Source of the DNA: JAXGVG01 sp040773965
GTDB taxonomy: Bacteria; Pseudomonadota; Alphaproteobacteria; UBA9219
Direction of reading: 5' to 3'
Assembly: GCA_040773965.1 (NCBI GenBank)
Contig: JAXGVG010000126.1
Coordinates: 1 to 5,399, forward strand
Length of the DNA stretch: 5,399 nt
The position numbers and the translations under genes are program-made. Positions 1 through 5,399 of the stretch are shown piece by piece. Below the pieces are notes generated by a model. The model saw nothing but the letters and a program-made list of their open reading frames with translations, did not search any database and had not been told where the DNA came from. Each line of letters opens with the position of its first letter. Positions within the stretch are counted from its first letter, which is position 1.

Positions 1-888
1 CAAAAGACCGCGCTCCAGGACCGTGCCGAACGGAATGCGCGGTTCTTCGCGCCTGGATGGCGTGATGAGGAATTCCGGCTGGGGGGCGGAAGGAATGGCG
101 ACAAGGCGTTTTTTCGCGTGCTTCGCATAGGCCGGATCGCGCTCGATGCCGATAAAATTGCGGCCAAGACGCTTGGCGCCGGCACCTGTCGAGCCGCTGC
201 CGAAAAAAGGCTCGAGAATGACGTCGCCCGGTTTCGTCGACGACATCATTCCGCGGTAGAGAAGGGCTTCGGGTTTTTGCGTGGGATGCACCTTGCCGCC
301 GTCGCCATCGCGGCAGCGTTCCTTGCCGCTGCATATCGGCAGAAACCAGTCGCTGCGCATCTGCTTTTCGTCGTTGAGGTTCTTCATCGCCTCATAGTTG
401 AAACACGGCTTGGCGTCGGGCGATGTGGAGGCCCAGATCAACGTTTCATGCGCGTTGGTGAAGCGCTTGCCCCGGAAGTTCGGCATGGGGTTCGTCTTGC
501 ACCAGATGATATCGTTCAGGATCCAGAAGCCCAGATTTTGCAGAATGGCGCCGACGCGGAAGATGTTGTGGTAACTGCCAATAACCCACAGGCTTCCATT
601 GGGCTTTAAGACGCGTTTGACGGCTTTGAGCCAGTCGAGAGTGAACTTGTCATAGGCCGCGAAGTCGCTGAACTTGTCCCAATCGTCGTCCACGCCGTCG
701 ACGCGCGAATTGTCGGGGCGCAGAAGCTCGCCGCTCAGTTGCAGGTTGTAGGGCGGATCGGCAAAGACCGCATCGACCGACTGCGCTGGCAATTCGTTAA
801 GCACGCGAATGCTGTCGCCCACCAAAATCTGGTTGAGGGGCAGCGTTTGAGGACGCGAAATGGAGGCTGTTTTGCTGGCGCGGGTCAT
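1..888 (-). CDS. ccrM: CcrM-type DNA adenine-N6 methyltransferase (GANTC), 3' end outside window
   Basis: Predicted to transfer methyl from S-adenosylmethionine to adenine in GANTC; in Caulobacter and relatives this orphan enzyme is made late in the cell cycle and remethylates the replicated chromosome. The visible 296 residues read through to the window edge. The catalytic DPPY is at residues 44-47, before the SAM-binding FFGSGSTG at 228-235, which is the beta-class order. Family signatures are LLRPDNSRVDGVDDDWD (55-71), the GSYHNIFRVG block (104-113), NAHETLIWAS (145-154) and HPTQKPEALLYR (201-212). Residues 281-296 (EEPRIPFGTVLERGLL) match the start of the C-terminal DNA-binding extension of CcrM as I remember it; about 60-80 residues should lie beyond the edge. 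The ATG at 888 is the only sensible start, because an in-frame TAA lies 12 bases upstream. No Shine-Dalgarno sequence is visible before it. rnhB lies upstream on the same strand. Identity is very secure; GANTC specificity is inferred from family similarity. Confidence 0.96.
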   Translation of the reverse strand, partial: MTRASKTASISRPQTLPLNQILVGDSIRVLNELPAQSVDAVFADPPYNLQLSGELLRPDNSRVDGVDDDWDKFSDFAAYDKFTLDWLKAVKRVLKPNGSLWVIGSYHNIFRVGAILQNLGFWILNDIIWCKTNPMPNFRGKRFTNAHETLIWASTSPDAKPCFNYEAMKNLNDEKQMRSDWFLPICSGKERCRDGDGGKVHPTQKPEALLYRGMMSSTKPGDVILEPFFGSGSTGAGAKRLGRNFIGIERDPAYAKHAKKRLVAIPSAPQPEFLITPSRREEPRIPFGTVLERGLL

Positions 889-900
889 GAGGCCAAACAG

Positions 901-909
901 TTATCCACA
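901..909. promoter_or_regulatory. Perfect DnaA box upstream of ccrM
   Basis: TTATCCACA on the plus strand is an exact match to the classical DnaA box TTATNCACA. It lies 12 bases before the ccrM ATG (at 888 on the minus strand), so it is in the ccrM leader or promoter. The sequence match is seen directly; DnaA binding is inferred. Confidence 0.55.
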
Positions 910-914
910 AACCC

Positions 915-930
915 GTTAATGGCAAGTAAA
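915..930 (-). promoter_or_regulatory. CtrA-like site upstream of ccrM, one mismatch
   Basis: Read on the minus strand, the site is TTTA-CTTGCCA-TTAAC, against the CtrA consensus TTAA-N7-TTAAC. The spacing is exact and one base of the first half-site differs. It lies 27 bases before the ccrM start. CtrA activates ccrM in Caulobacter, which makes the site plausible, but an imperfect TTAA pair in an AT-rich gap can also occur by chance. Confidence 0.35.
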
Positions 931-942
931 TTTTTCTAAAAA

Positions 943-999
943 GAGTCATTTGAATCATTTGGTTAGGGCTTTTAGCTCAGAAACAGGTGCAAAAGAGTC
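943..999. promoter_or_regulatory. Cluster of three GANTC (CcrM target) sites in the ccrM control region
   Basis: GAGTC at 943-947, GAATC at 952-956 (overlapping the rnhB stop codon) and GAGTC at 995-999 lie within 57 bases. A scan by eye found only nine other GANTC sites in the 5.4 kb window and none between 1 and 942. GANTC sites near the Caulobacter ccrM promoter are known to link its expression to methylation state, and GcrA acts at methylated GANTC promoters; the same role here is inferred. Confidence 0.5.
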
Positions 1000-1578
1000 A
1001 CGATGCCAGCATGTAGGTCCCAACGTGCGCAATGCTTCAAGATGTTGAGCTGTGCCATAGCCCGCGTTTTTCTCCCAGCCATAGCCGGGATGCTCAAGGG
1101 CCAGCTTTTCCATAAGCCGGTCGCGCGCGACCTTGGCGATAATCGAGGCGGCGGCGATGGAAAGGCATTTGCTGTCGCCCTTGACGATAGGCGTCGCGGG
1201 GCAGTCCAGTTTCGGCGCACGGTTGCCGTCGATCAGGGCGCGGTCGATCCTGACGCCAAGCCCTTCCACGGCGCGCTGCATGGCGAGAAGGCTGGCGTAA
1301 AGAATATTGATTTGGTCGATTTCGCTCACGCTGGCTTCGGCAATCGCATGGCGGCAAAGGCCGGTGAGGGCGGGAAACAAGGCTTCGCGCCGCATTTTGC
1401 TCATCTGTTTGCTGTCGCGAATGGCGCTTTCAATATGTTCAGGCAATCCTGAGGATGGCCAGATAAGGGCCGCCGCCACAACAGGGCCCGCCAGAGGCCC
1501 TCGGCCCACTTCATCCACGCCGCAAATAATCTTGCCTTCGTCGCGGCCATACAGTTTTTCAAAATGCAAATCGGGCAT
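955..1578 (-). CDS. rnhB: Ribonuclease HII
   Basis: Cytoplasmic endonuclease that cuts RNA in RNA/DNA hybrids and 5' of single ribonucleotides left in DNA, starting ribonucleotide excision repair. With the chosen start it has 207 residues, normal for the family. The four metal-binding acidic residues are visible: D22 and E23 in CGVDEVGRGPLAGP, D117 in LIDGN and D135 in IVKGDS. The GRG motif at 25-27 recognises the ribose 2'-OH. SIAAASIIAKVARDRLM (140-156) and NAGYGT (171-176) are also typical. The ATG at 1578 is preferred because MPDLHFEKLYG aligns with the N-terminus of relatives that I remember. Tandem ATGs at 1614 and 1611 would add 12 or 11 residues, and the frame stays open back to a TTG at 1713, giving an atypical Phe/Asn-rich extension that is unlikely to be translated. 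No strong Shine-Dalgarno decides the start. ccrM follows 66 bases downstream on the same strand, so some readthrough into ccrM is likely. Confidence 0.95.
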   Translation of the reverse strand: MPDLHFEKLYGRDEGKIICGVDEVGRGPLAGPVVAAALIWPSSGLPEHIESAIRDSKQMSKMRREALFPALTGLCRHAIAEASVSEIDQINILYASLLAMQRAVEGLGVRIDRALIDGNRAPKLDCPATPIVKGDSKCLSIAAASIIAKVARDRLMEKLALEHPGYGWEKNAGYGTAQHLEALRTLGPTCWHRDSFAPVSELKALTK

Positions 1579-1636
1579 GGGTTCCGGTAAGGATCGATAA
1601 AGAATCGGCATCATAACATCACAAGTGGATAGGCCG

Positions 1637-1765
1637 GTGAAAGCCCAAAAAACGAAGGAATTAGACCGGTTTGAAGCAAATTTAAAAAAAAGGTTGTTCG
1701 CGGCGTTTAACAAGGTTAAGACTTACCGGCTTGCGAAACGCGGCCATAATTGGGGACCGCTATAA
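1637..1765 (+). CDS. Possible small basic protein, 42 residues, unrecognised
   Basis: I do not recognise this reading frame. It starts at GTG 1637 (an in-frame GTG at 1625 would add four residues) and ends at TAA 1763-1765. The predicted peptide begins VKAQKTKELDRFEANLKK and ends KRGHNWGPL. It is rich in Lys and Arg, with a Leu/Phe/Ala pattern over residues 8-26 that could form an amphipathic helix. A weak AGG lies at 1631-1633. It occupies the intergenic region, opposite the doubtful 5' extension of the rnhB frame, so it does not collide with rnhB if that gene starts at 1578 or 1614. Composition looks more protein-like than a random GC-rich shadow frame, but at this length chance cannot be excluded. 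I know of no family match. Confidence 0.2.
   Translation: MKAQKTKELDRFEANLKKRLFAAFNKVKTYRLAKRGHNWGPL
1707..1719. repeat. TTAAC-AAG-GTTAA inverted repeat, operator-like
   Basis: A perfect dyad has five-base arms around a three-base centre. It sits between the divergent rnhB and DUF4167 units, about 40 bases upstream of the TATAAT at 1761. The half-sites match the CtrA core TTAAC, but the spacing (five bases between TTAA cores, inverted) differs from the standard CtrA site. A transcription-factor operator is possible; the factor is unknown. Confidence 0.3.
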
Positions 1766-1766
1766 T
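1761..1766 (+). promoter_or_regulatory. Candidate -10 hexamer for the DUF4167 gene
   Basis: TATAAT is an exact sigma-70 -10 consensus, 141 bases before the DUF4167 ATG. No good -35 hexamer lies 16-18 bases upstream (TTGCGA at 1731-1736 is 24 bases away) and no extended -10 TG is present, so an activator would probably be needed. It overlaps the stop codon of the possible small gene at 1637-1765. Confidence 0.35.
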
Positions 1767-1906
1767 TCGCCGGAAATCCCGGTGTTGCAAGGAAACAGGG
1801 TTGAAAACCGCGTCCGTTAAGAAAAACGTTAACAAAAACACAGACGGCGGCGGCAACCGGAAACATTCGATGAGTGTGCGATCATCTTAGGCGATAGGAA
1901 GAATAT

Positions 1907-2476
1907 ATGAGACAAGGTCCGAGCGGCAGACGGCCTCGCGGTCGTCATCATGGCGGCGGTAATGGCGGCGGCGGCGGCAACGCGTCGCCGGGCTCAATGA
2001 ATTCCAACCGTCCGCGTTCCGTAGCATCACTCCGTCACCAGACATTCGACAGCAACGGCCCGGACGTGCGCGTTCGCGGCAATGCGTGGCAGGTGTATGA
2101 GAAATATCAGGGACTTGCGCGCGACGCGATGGCTTCCGGCGATCGCGTGACGGCGGAGAATCTTCTCCAGCACGCCGAACATTATTACCGCATTATCGAG
2201 GCGATTAACGAAGCGACGGCGGTCGAACAGCGCCAGCGCGGCGGCGGTGCACAGCCCTTCGGCCAGCAGCCGGACGTTCCGGCCAATTATTACACGCAGG
2301 ATGGCAATCTGGCGGCGCCGCAAGGTGCCCAGCCGTCGGCCAGGCATCCGGAAGCGAGCGCCAACGCGCCGCAGGCCGAGGTGCAAAAGCGCACCCCCCC
2401 GCCGAGCCCTTTCTTCACGCCTGAGGAAACGGAAGAGTCGGTAGGCAATCCTGAGCCTCTCGCGGCGCGGCGCTAA
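1907..2476 (+). CDS. DUF4167 domain-containing protein
   Basis: The function of the family is not known to me. The protein has 189 residues in three parts. Residues 1-37 are a basic, Gly-rich and Asn-rich tail (RRPRGRHH, then GGGNGGGGGN) that looks disordered and could bind nucleic acid. Residues 48-98 are the conserved DUF4167 core, with SNGPDVRVRGNAWQVYEKY (49-67), LARDAMASGDRVTAENLL (70-87) and QHAEHYYRII (88-97), probably paired helices. The C-terminal half is low-complexity, rich in Gln, Pro and Ala, and ends in an acidic TPEETEE and a short basic tail. The ATG at 1907 has a good AGGAAG ribosome binding site at 1896-1901, five bases away. No signal peptide or membrane segment is visible. 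In many Alphaproteobacteria this gene lies near prfA-prmC; here it lies before mtaB, separated by a terminator-like hairpin, so it is probably its own transcription unit. A run of seven C (2394-2400) lies in its 3' part. Confidence 0.9.
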   Translation: MRQGPSGRRPRGRHHGGGNGGGGGNASPGSMNSNRPRSVASLRHQTFDSNGPDVRVRGNAWQVYEKYQGLARDAMASGDRVTAENLLQHAEHYYRIIEAINEATAVEQRQRGGGAQPFGQQPDVPANYYTQDGNLAAPQGAQPSARHPEASANAPQAEVQKRTPPPSPFFTPEETEESVGNPEPLAARR

Positions 2477-2478
2477 GC

Positions 2479-2497
2479 GGCCGGAGATCGGCCTTTT
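2479..2497 (+). terminator. Short intrinsic terminator after the DUF4167 gene
   Basis: GGCCG (2479-2483) pairs perfectly with CGGCC (2489-2493) around a GAGAT loop and is followed directly by TTTT. It starts two bases after the DUF4167 stop codon. The stem is all G-C but only five pairs long and the T-run is short, so termination may be partial, leaving some readthrough into mtaB. Confidence 0.5.
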
Positions 2498-2511
2498 GGC
2501 GTGTTGACGCC
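2498..2511 (+). repeat. Second hairpin, just upstream of mtaB
   Basis: GGCGT (2498-2502) and ACGCC (2507-2511) form a perfect five-pair stem with a GTTG loop. It begins at the base after the T-run of the preceding terminator-like hairpin and ends 20 bases before the mtaB ATG. It has no following T-run, so it is not an intrinsic terminator. It may be an RNA structure in the mtaB leader. Confidence 0.35.
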
Positions 2512-2531
2512 TGGCGAAGCTGTGAGCCTCA

Positions 2532-3770
2532 ATGACGAAAATCATCACCTTTGGCTGCCGCCTGAACACCTATGAATCCGAGGTGATGCGCAAGCACGCC
2601 GAGGCGGCGGGACTCAAAGACGCGGTTATCGTCAACACCTGCGCCGTAACCGCGGAAGCCGAGCGGCAGGCGCGGCAAGCCATTCGCAAAATCCGGCGTG
2701 AAAAACCCGGTGCCAAAATTATCGTGACCGGCTGCGCGGCCCACATCGAACCGGAAAAATTCAGGACTATGCCCGAAGTCGATTATGTGTTCGGGAACGA
2801 GGCGAAGAAACAGGCCGAAACCTTTTTTGCGCTCAATAGTCGGAAGCCCGCCCGCCGGGGCGAACAAGACACCGCCAATCTCGTAACCCGGTTCGAAGGC
2901 AAATCGCGCGCGTTCGTCGAGGTTCAGAACGGCTGCAACCATAGCTGCACCTACTGCATTATTCCCCAGGGACGCGGGACCTCACGCTCGGTGCCGCCCG
3001 CGCTGATCGATGCGCAGGTGCGCGTTTTGGTTGAAAGCGGCTATAACGAAATCGTTTTCACCGGCGTGGACATCACGGCCTATGGCGAGGATATGGAAGA
3101 CAAAACGACGCTGGGCGAGATGATCCGGTACACGCTGGGAGCCAATCCGGATTTAAAACGGCTGCGCTTGTCTTCGCTCGATCCGGTCGAGGTGGACGAA
3201 GACGTGTGGGACCTCATCGCGCATGAGCCGCGCCTGATGCCGCATGTGCATCTCAGCCTTCAGGCGGGCGACGACATGGTGCTCAAGCGCATGAAGCGCC
3301 GCCACAGGGCGGCGGACATCGTGCGTTTCTGCGAACGCGCGCGAAAACTGCGGCCCGATATCATCTTCGGCGCGGATATTATCGCCGGATTCCCGACGGA
3401 AACCGAAGCGATGTTCGCCAACACGCTGCGGCTTGCCGAAGAGACCGGCCTTACGTGGCTGCACGTCTTCCCGTATTCCGCGCGCAAGGGAACGCCCGCC
3501 GCGCGCATGCCGCAGGTCAAAAGCGATATCCGCAAAAAGCGCGCCGCGCGGCTCCGCGAAGCCGGGAAGCGCGCGGTGCAGCGCCATCTGGATTCGCTTA
3601 TCGGAAAGACGTTCGAGGTTTTGGTGGAAAAACCGGATCTCGGGCGTTCGCCGGCGTTTGCCGAGGTCGCGTTGCTTTCTCCCGCCGTGGTTGGTAGCGT
3701 CGTGGCCGTCGAATGCGTGGCCCGCGACGGCCAAAAAGCCGTTGCAAAATTAGTGGAACAAGAACGGTGA
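2532..3770 (+). CDS. mtaB: tRNA t6A37 methylthiotransferase MtaB
   Basis: Radical-SAM enzyme predicted to add a methylthio group at C2 of N6-threonylcarbamoyladenosine-37 in tRNAs reading ANN codons, making ms2t6A and stabilising decoding. All three domains are present in 412 residues. The N-terminal UPF0004 domain carries cluster cysteines C9 (TFGCRLNTYESE), C37 (VNTCAVT) and C68 (VTGCAA). The radical SAM core has C135, C139 and C142 in NGCNHSCTYCIIPQGRG. A C-terminal TRAM domain spans about 355-410. FGCRLNTYESE separates MtaB from MiaB and RimO, which usually have GCQMN or GCPKN here. ATG 2532 gives the normal N-terminus; its Shine-Dalgarno is weak. The last four bases (GTGA) overlap the ftsY start, so the two genes should be co-transcribed and translationally coupled. 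A terminator-like hairpin upstream suggests a separate promoter or readthrough from the DUF4167 gene. Confidence 0.95.
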   Translation: MTKIITFGCRLNTYESEVMRKHAEAAGLKDAVIVNTCAVTAEAERQARQAIRKIRREKPGAKIIVTGCAAHIEPEKFRTMPEVDYVFGNEAKKQAETFFALNSRKPARRGEQDTANLVTRFEGKSRAFVEVQNGCNHSCTYCIIPQGRGTSRSVPPALIDAQVRVLVESGYNEIVFTGVDITAYGEDMEDKTTLGEMIRYTLGANPDLKRLRLSSLDPVEVDEDVWDLIAHEPRLMPHVHLSLQAGDDMVLKRMKRRHRAADIVRFCERARKLRPDIIFGADIIAGFPTETEAMFANTLRLAEETGLTWLHVFPYSARKGTPAARMPQVKSDIRKKRAARLREAGKRAVQRHLDSLIGKTFEVLVEKPDLGRSPAFAEVALLSPAVVGSVVAVECVARDGQKAVAKLVEQER

Positions 3771-4711
3771 ATGAATCTTCATTTTCCAATACCGGCTGGC
3801 TCTCCCGCCTTCGCGCGGGGCTGCGGCGTTCGAGCGGAAAGCTGACCGAAGGCATCGCCAGCGCGTTCACGAAACGAAAGCTGGACGACGCGGCGCTGGA
3901 GGAGCTGGAAGAGCTATTGATCGCCGCCGATCTCGGCCCCGCGACGGCGGCGCGACTTGCTGGCGATTTCGGAAAAACCCGTTTCGGCAAGGACGTTGAG
4001 GAACAGGAAGTAAAGCAGGCTTTAGCGGACGCAATAACCGTCCTTCTTGCGCCCTATGCCAAACCGCTTGAGATCGATGCGGCGCGCAAGCCGTTTGTCG
4101 TGCTGGTGGTGGGCGTAAACGGCACCGGCAAAACGACGACGATCGGCAAGCTGGCGCAGTTCTACCGCGAGCAGGGCCTGAAGGTCATGCTGGCCGCCGC
4201 CGATACGTTCCGCGCCGCCGCCATAAGCCAATTGCAGATTTGGGGCGCACGCACCGGCTGTCCCGTGATCGCGGGCGATCCCCACGGAGACGCGGCGGCA
4301 CTGGCCTTTCAGGCCCTTCAAAAGGCACAAGCCGAAAAAACAGACCTCTTGCTCGTCGATACGGCGGGGCGCTTGCACAACAAAACGGACTTGATGCAGG
4401 AGCTGGCGAAAATCGCGCGCGTTTTGAAAAAGCTCGATCCGGATGCGCCGCACGCGACGCTTCTGGTGCTCGACGCAACGACGGGCCAGAACGCGCACGC
4501 GCAGGTGGAGGTCTTCCGCGACCTGACACAGATCACGGGCCTGATCGTCACCAAGCTGGACGGTTCCGCCAAGGGCGGCGTTCTGGTCGCGCTTGCGGAT
4601 AAATTCAAATTGCCGATTCACGCCATCGGTGTGGGCGAGGGGGCGGACGATTTGCGGCCGTTCCATGCCGAAGATTTCGCGCGAGCGCTGGCCGGATTGG
4701 ATAAGTTCTGA
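3767..4711 (+). CDS. ftsY: Signal recognition particle receptor FtsY
   Basis: GTPase that docks SRP-bound ribosomes at the inner membrane and passes nascent membrane proteins to SecYEG. With the GTG start at 3767 it has 314 residues. An N-terminal basic amphipathic segment (WLSRLRAGLRRSSGKLTEGI, 11-30) is likely the membrane contact. The N domain helices follow to about 105, then the G domain: G1 GVNGTGKTT (117-125), DTFRAAA (146-152), DTAGR (198-202), TKLDGSAKGG (262-271) and GVGEGADDL (288-296). It lacks the long acidic A domain of E. coli FtsY, as is usual in Alphaproteobacteria. GTG is chosen because it overlaps the mtaB stop as GTGA, with a GGA at 3755-3757 as a weak ribosome binding site; an in-frame ATG at 3713 would add 18 residues lying entirely over mtaB. 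It ends 18 bases from the convergent parE with no clear terminator between them. Confidence 0.96.
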   Translation: MNESSFSNTGWLSRLRAGLRRSSGKLTEGIASAFTKRKLDDAALEELEELLIAADLGPATAARLAGDFGKTRFGKDVEEQEVKQALADAITVLLAPYAKPLEIDAARKPFVVLVVGVNGTGKTTTIGKLAQFYREQGLKVMLAAADTFRAAAISQLQIWGARTGCPVIAGDPHGDAAALAFQALQKAQAEKTDLLLVDTAGRLHNKTDLMQELAKIARVLKKLDPDAPHATLLVLDATTGQNAHAQVEVFRDLTQITGLIVTKLDGSAKGGVLVALADKFKLPIHAIGVGEGADDLRPFHAEDFARALAGLDKF

Positions 4712-4729
4712 AAAAACCCGCCGCTATGC

Positions 4730-5399
4730 TCACACATCCACTTCCTTCACAAACCGCGCGTTTTCCTGAATGAACTGGAAGCGGAGTTCGGCTTTGCGGC
4801 CCATGAGGCTTTCGACGAGTTTTTCGGTTTCCTTCACGTCGTCGAGCCTGTCGGGCGAGCCATGCGGCGCGATCACGACGCGCAGCAGAGAGCGCGTGCG
4901 CGGGCTCATGGTCGTCTCGCGCAATTGCGCGGGCATCATTTCGCCGAGGCCTTTAAAGCGGCTTATCTCGACCTTCCCGCGCCCGTTGAAAACGCTTTGC
5001 ATCAACTCTTCCTTGTGCTCGTCGTCGCGGGCATAGGCCGTCGTGCCGCCCTGCGTCAAACGATACAAGGGCGGCTGCGCGAGATACAGTTTGCCCGCGT
5101 TAATCAGTCCCGGCGTTTCGCGGTAGAAAAAGGTCATGAGCAGCGAGGCGATGTGCGCGCCGTCCACGTCGGCATCGGTCATGATGATGATGCGTTCATA
5201 GCGCAGCTTGCTCACGTCAAAATGGCTGCCGCTGCCGCACCCGAGCGCCTGAATAAGGTCGGTCAATTCCTGGTTGGCGCGCAGCTTGTCGGCGCTGGCG
5301 CTGGCGACGTTAAGGATCTTCCCGCGCAGTGGCAAGATGGCCTGGAACCGCCTGTCCCTCCCCTGTTTTGCCGTTCCCCCGGCAGAATCACCCTCAACC
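4730..5399 (-). CDS. parE: DNA topoisomerase IV subunit B, C-terminal third only
   Basis: ATPase subunit of topoisomerase IV, which pairs with ParC to decatenate daughter chromosomes. The window shows only the last 222 complete codons, reading in from the edge with no start, so the ATPase and transducer domains lie outside. The TOPRIM domain is intact: VEGDSAGG at the edge supplies the catalytic Glu, and TDADVDG (about residues 74-80 of the visible part) the metal-binding Asp residues. PLRGKILNVASA, PPLYRL and FKGLGEMMPAQL are conserved type IIA sequences. The C-terminus (LMGRKAELRFQFIQENARF, then KEVDV) is the ParE form rather than the GyrB ending NxLDI, and QALGCGSGSHFD also favours ParE. 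Its TGA is at 4730-4732, 18 bases from the convergent ftsY stop. An in-frame TTG at 5335 is internal, not the start. Confidence 0.93.
   Translation of the reverse strand, partial: VEGDSAGGTAKQGRDRRFQAILPLRGKILNVASASADKLRANQELTDLIQALGCGSGSHFDVSKLRYERIIIMTDADVDGAHIASLLMTFFYRETPGLINAGKLYLAQPPLYRLTQGGTTAYARDDEHKEELMQSVFNGRGKVEISRFKGLGEMMPAQLRETTMSPRTRSLLRVVIAPHGSPDRLDDVKETEKLVESLMGRKAELRFQFIQENARFVKEVDV

Larger units (their letters stand above)
1579..1906. other. Divergent intergenic region between rnhB and the DUF4167 gene
   Basis: This 328-base stretch must hold the promoters of both divergent units. It contains an AT-rich core (about 1676-1692), a TTAAC/GTTAA dyad (1707-1719), a TATAAT hexamer (1761-1766) and a direct repeat of CGTTAA (1815-1820 and 1827-1832). 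Two short plus-strand reading frames are present: 1637-1765, and a leader frame ending at 1890. It is visibly poorer in GC than the genes on either side. I see no tRNA, repeat array or transposon end. Confidence 0.7.

Noticed and set aside
118..609. Plus-strand open frame of 163 codons
   Set aside because: It lies wholly opposite ccrM, whose protein is unmistakable, and its translation has no recognisable domain.
931..942. TTTTT-CT-AAAAA dyad as a terminator after rnhB
   Set aside because: The stem is only A-T pairs with no GC part, so it is unlikely to terminate; more likely simple AT-rich promoter DNA.
1003..1452. Plus-strand open frame of 149 codons
   Set aside because: It is the antisense shadow of rnhB, typical of GC-rich coding DNA.
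1579..1713. N-terminal extension of rnhB from a TTG at 1713
   Set aside because: It would give 252 residues with an unusual AT-rich N-terminus; family members begin close to the MPDLHFEK position.
1740..1782. tRNA-like or structured RNA in the intergenic region
   Set aside because: Only short four-pair stems (GCGG/CCGC and CCGG/CCGG) are present, with no cloverleaf or T-loop sequence.
2027..2942. Minus-strand open frames opposite the DUF4167 gene and mtaB
   Set aside because: They are Arg-rich shadow frames crossing the boundary of two clear plus-strand genes, with no motif of their own.
4709..4732. Bidirectional terminator between ftsY and parE
   Set aside because: There is a T6 run on the minus strand (4711-4716), but no inverted repeat precedes it in either direction.

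Overview
The window is a stretch of GC-rich bacterial chromosome that reads as alphaproteobacterial core genome. The main evidence is a CcrM-type GANTC adenine methyltransferase next to rnhB, a DUF4167 protein (a family known essentially from Alphaproteobacteria), and an mtaB-ftsY pair. I cannot name the genus. I see no insertion sequence, phage gene, CRISPR array, tRNA or rRNA.

Layout: positions 1-888 hold ccrM on the minus strand, cut at its 3' end by the window edge. A 66-base gap separates it from rnhB (955-1578, minus), and the two are co-oriented. The gap and the rnhB 3' end hold a dense group of candidate cell-cycle sites: three GANTC methylation sites, a CtrA-like site with one mismatch, and a perfect DnaA box 12 bases before the ccrM start. 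Positions 1579-1906 form a divergent intergenic region with a TTAA dyad, a TATAAT hexamer, a possible 42-codon small gene and a possible leader ORF. The plus-strand block follows: the DUF4167 protein (1907-2476), two back-to-back hairpins (the first terminator-like), mtaB (2532-3770) and ftsY (3767-4711, GTG start, four-base overlap with the mtaB stop). The block ends 18 bases from the 3' end of parE, which lies on the minus strand (4730 to the window edge) and lacks its N-terminal two thirds.

How the genes relate: ccrM and parE act on the chromosome (methylation timing and decatenation), and rnhB removes RNA from DNA. mtaB modifies tRNA and ftsY targets ribosomes to the membrane. These are housekeeping functions without an obvious shared pathway. 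The most informative part is the control region in front of ccrM, where possible DnaA, CtrA and CcrM-methylation inputs lie within about 100 bases. I found no convincing evidence for a wholly new system.
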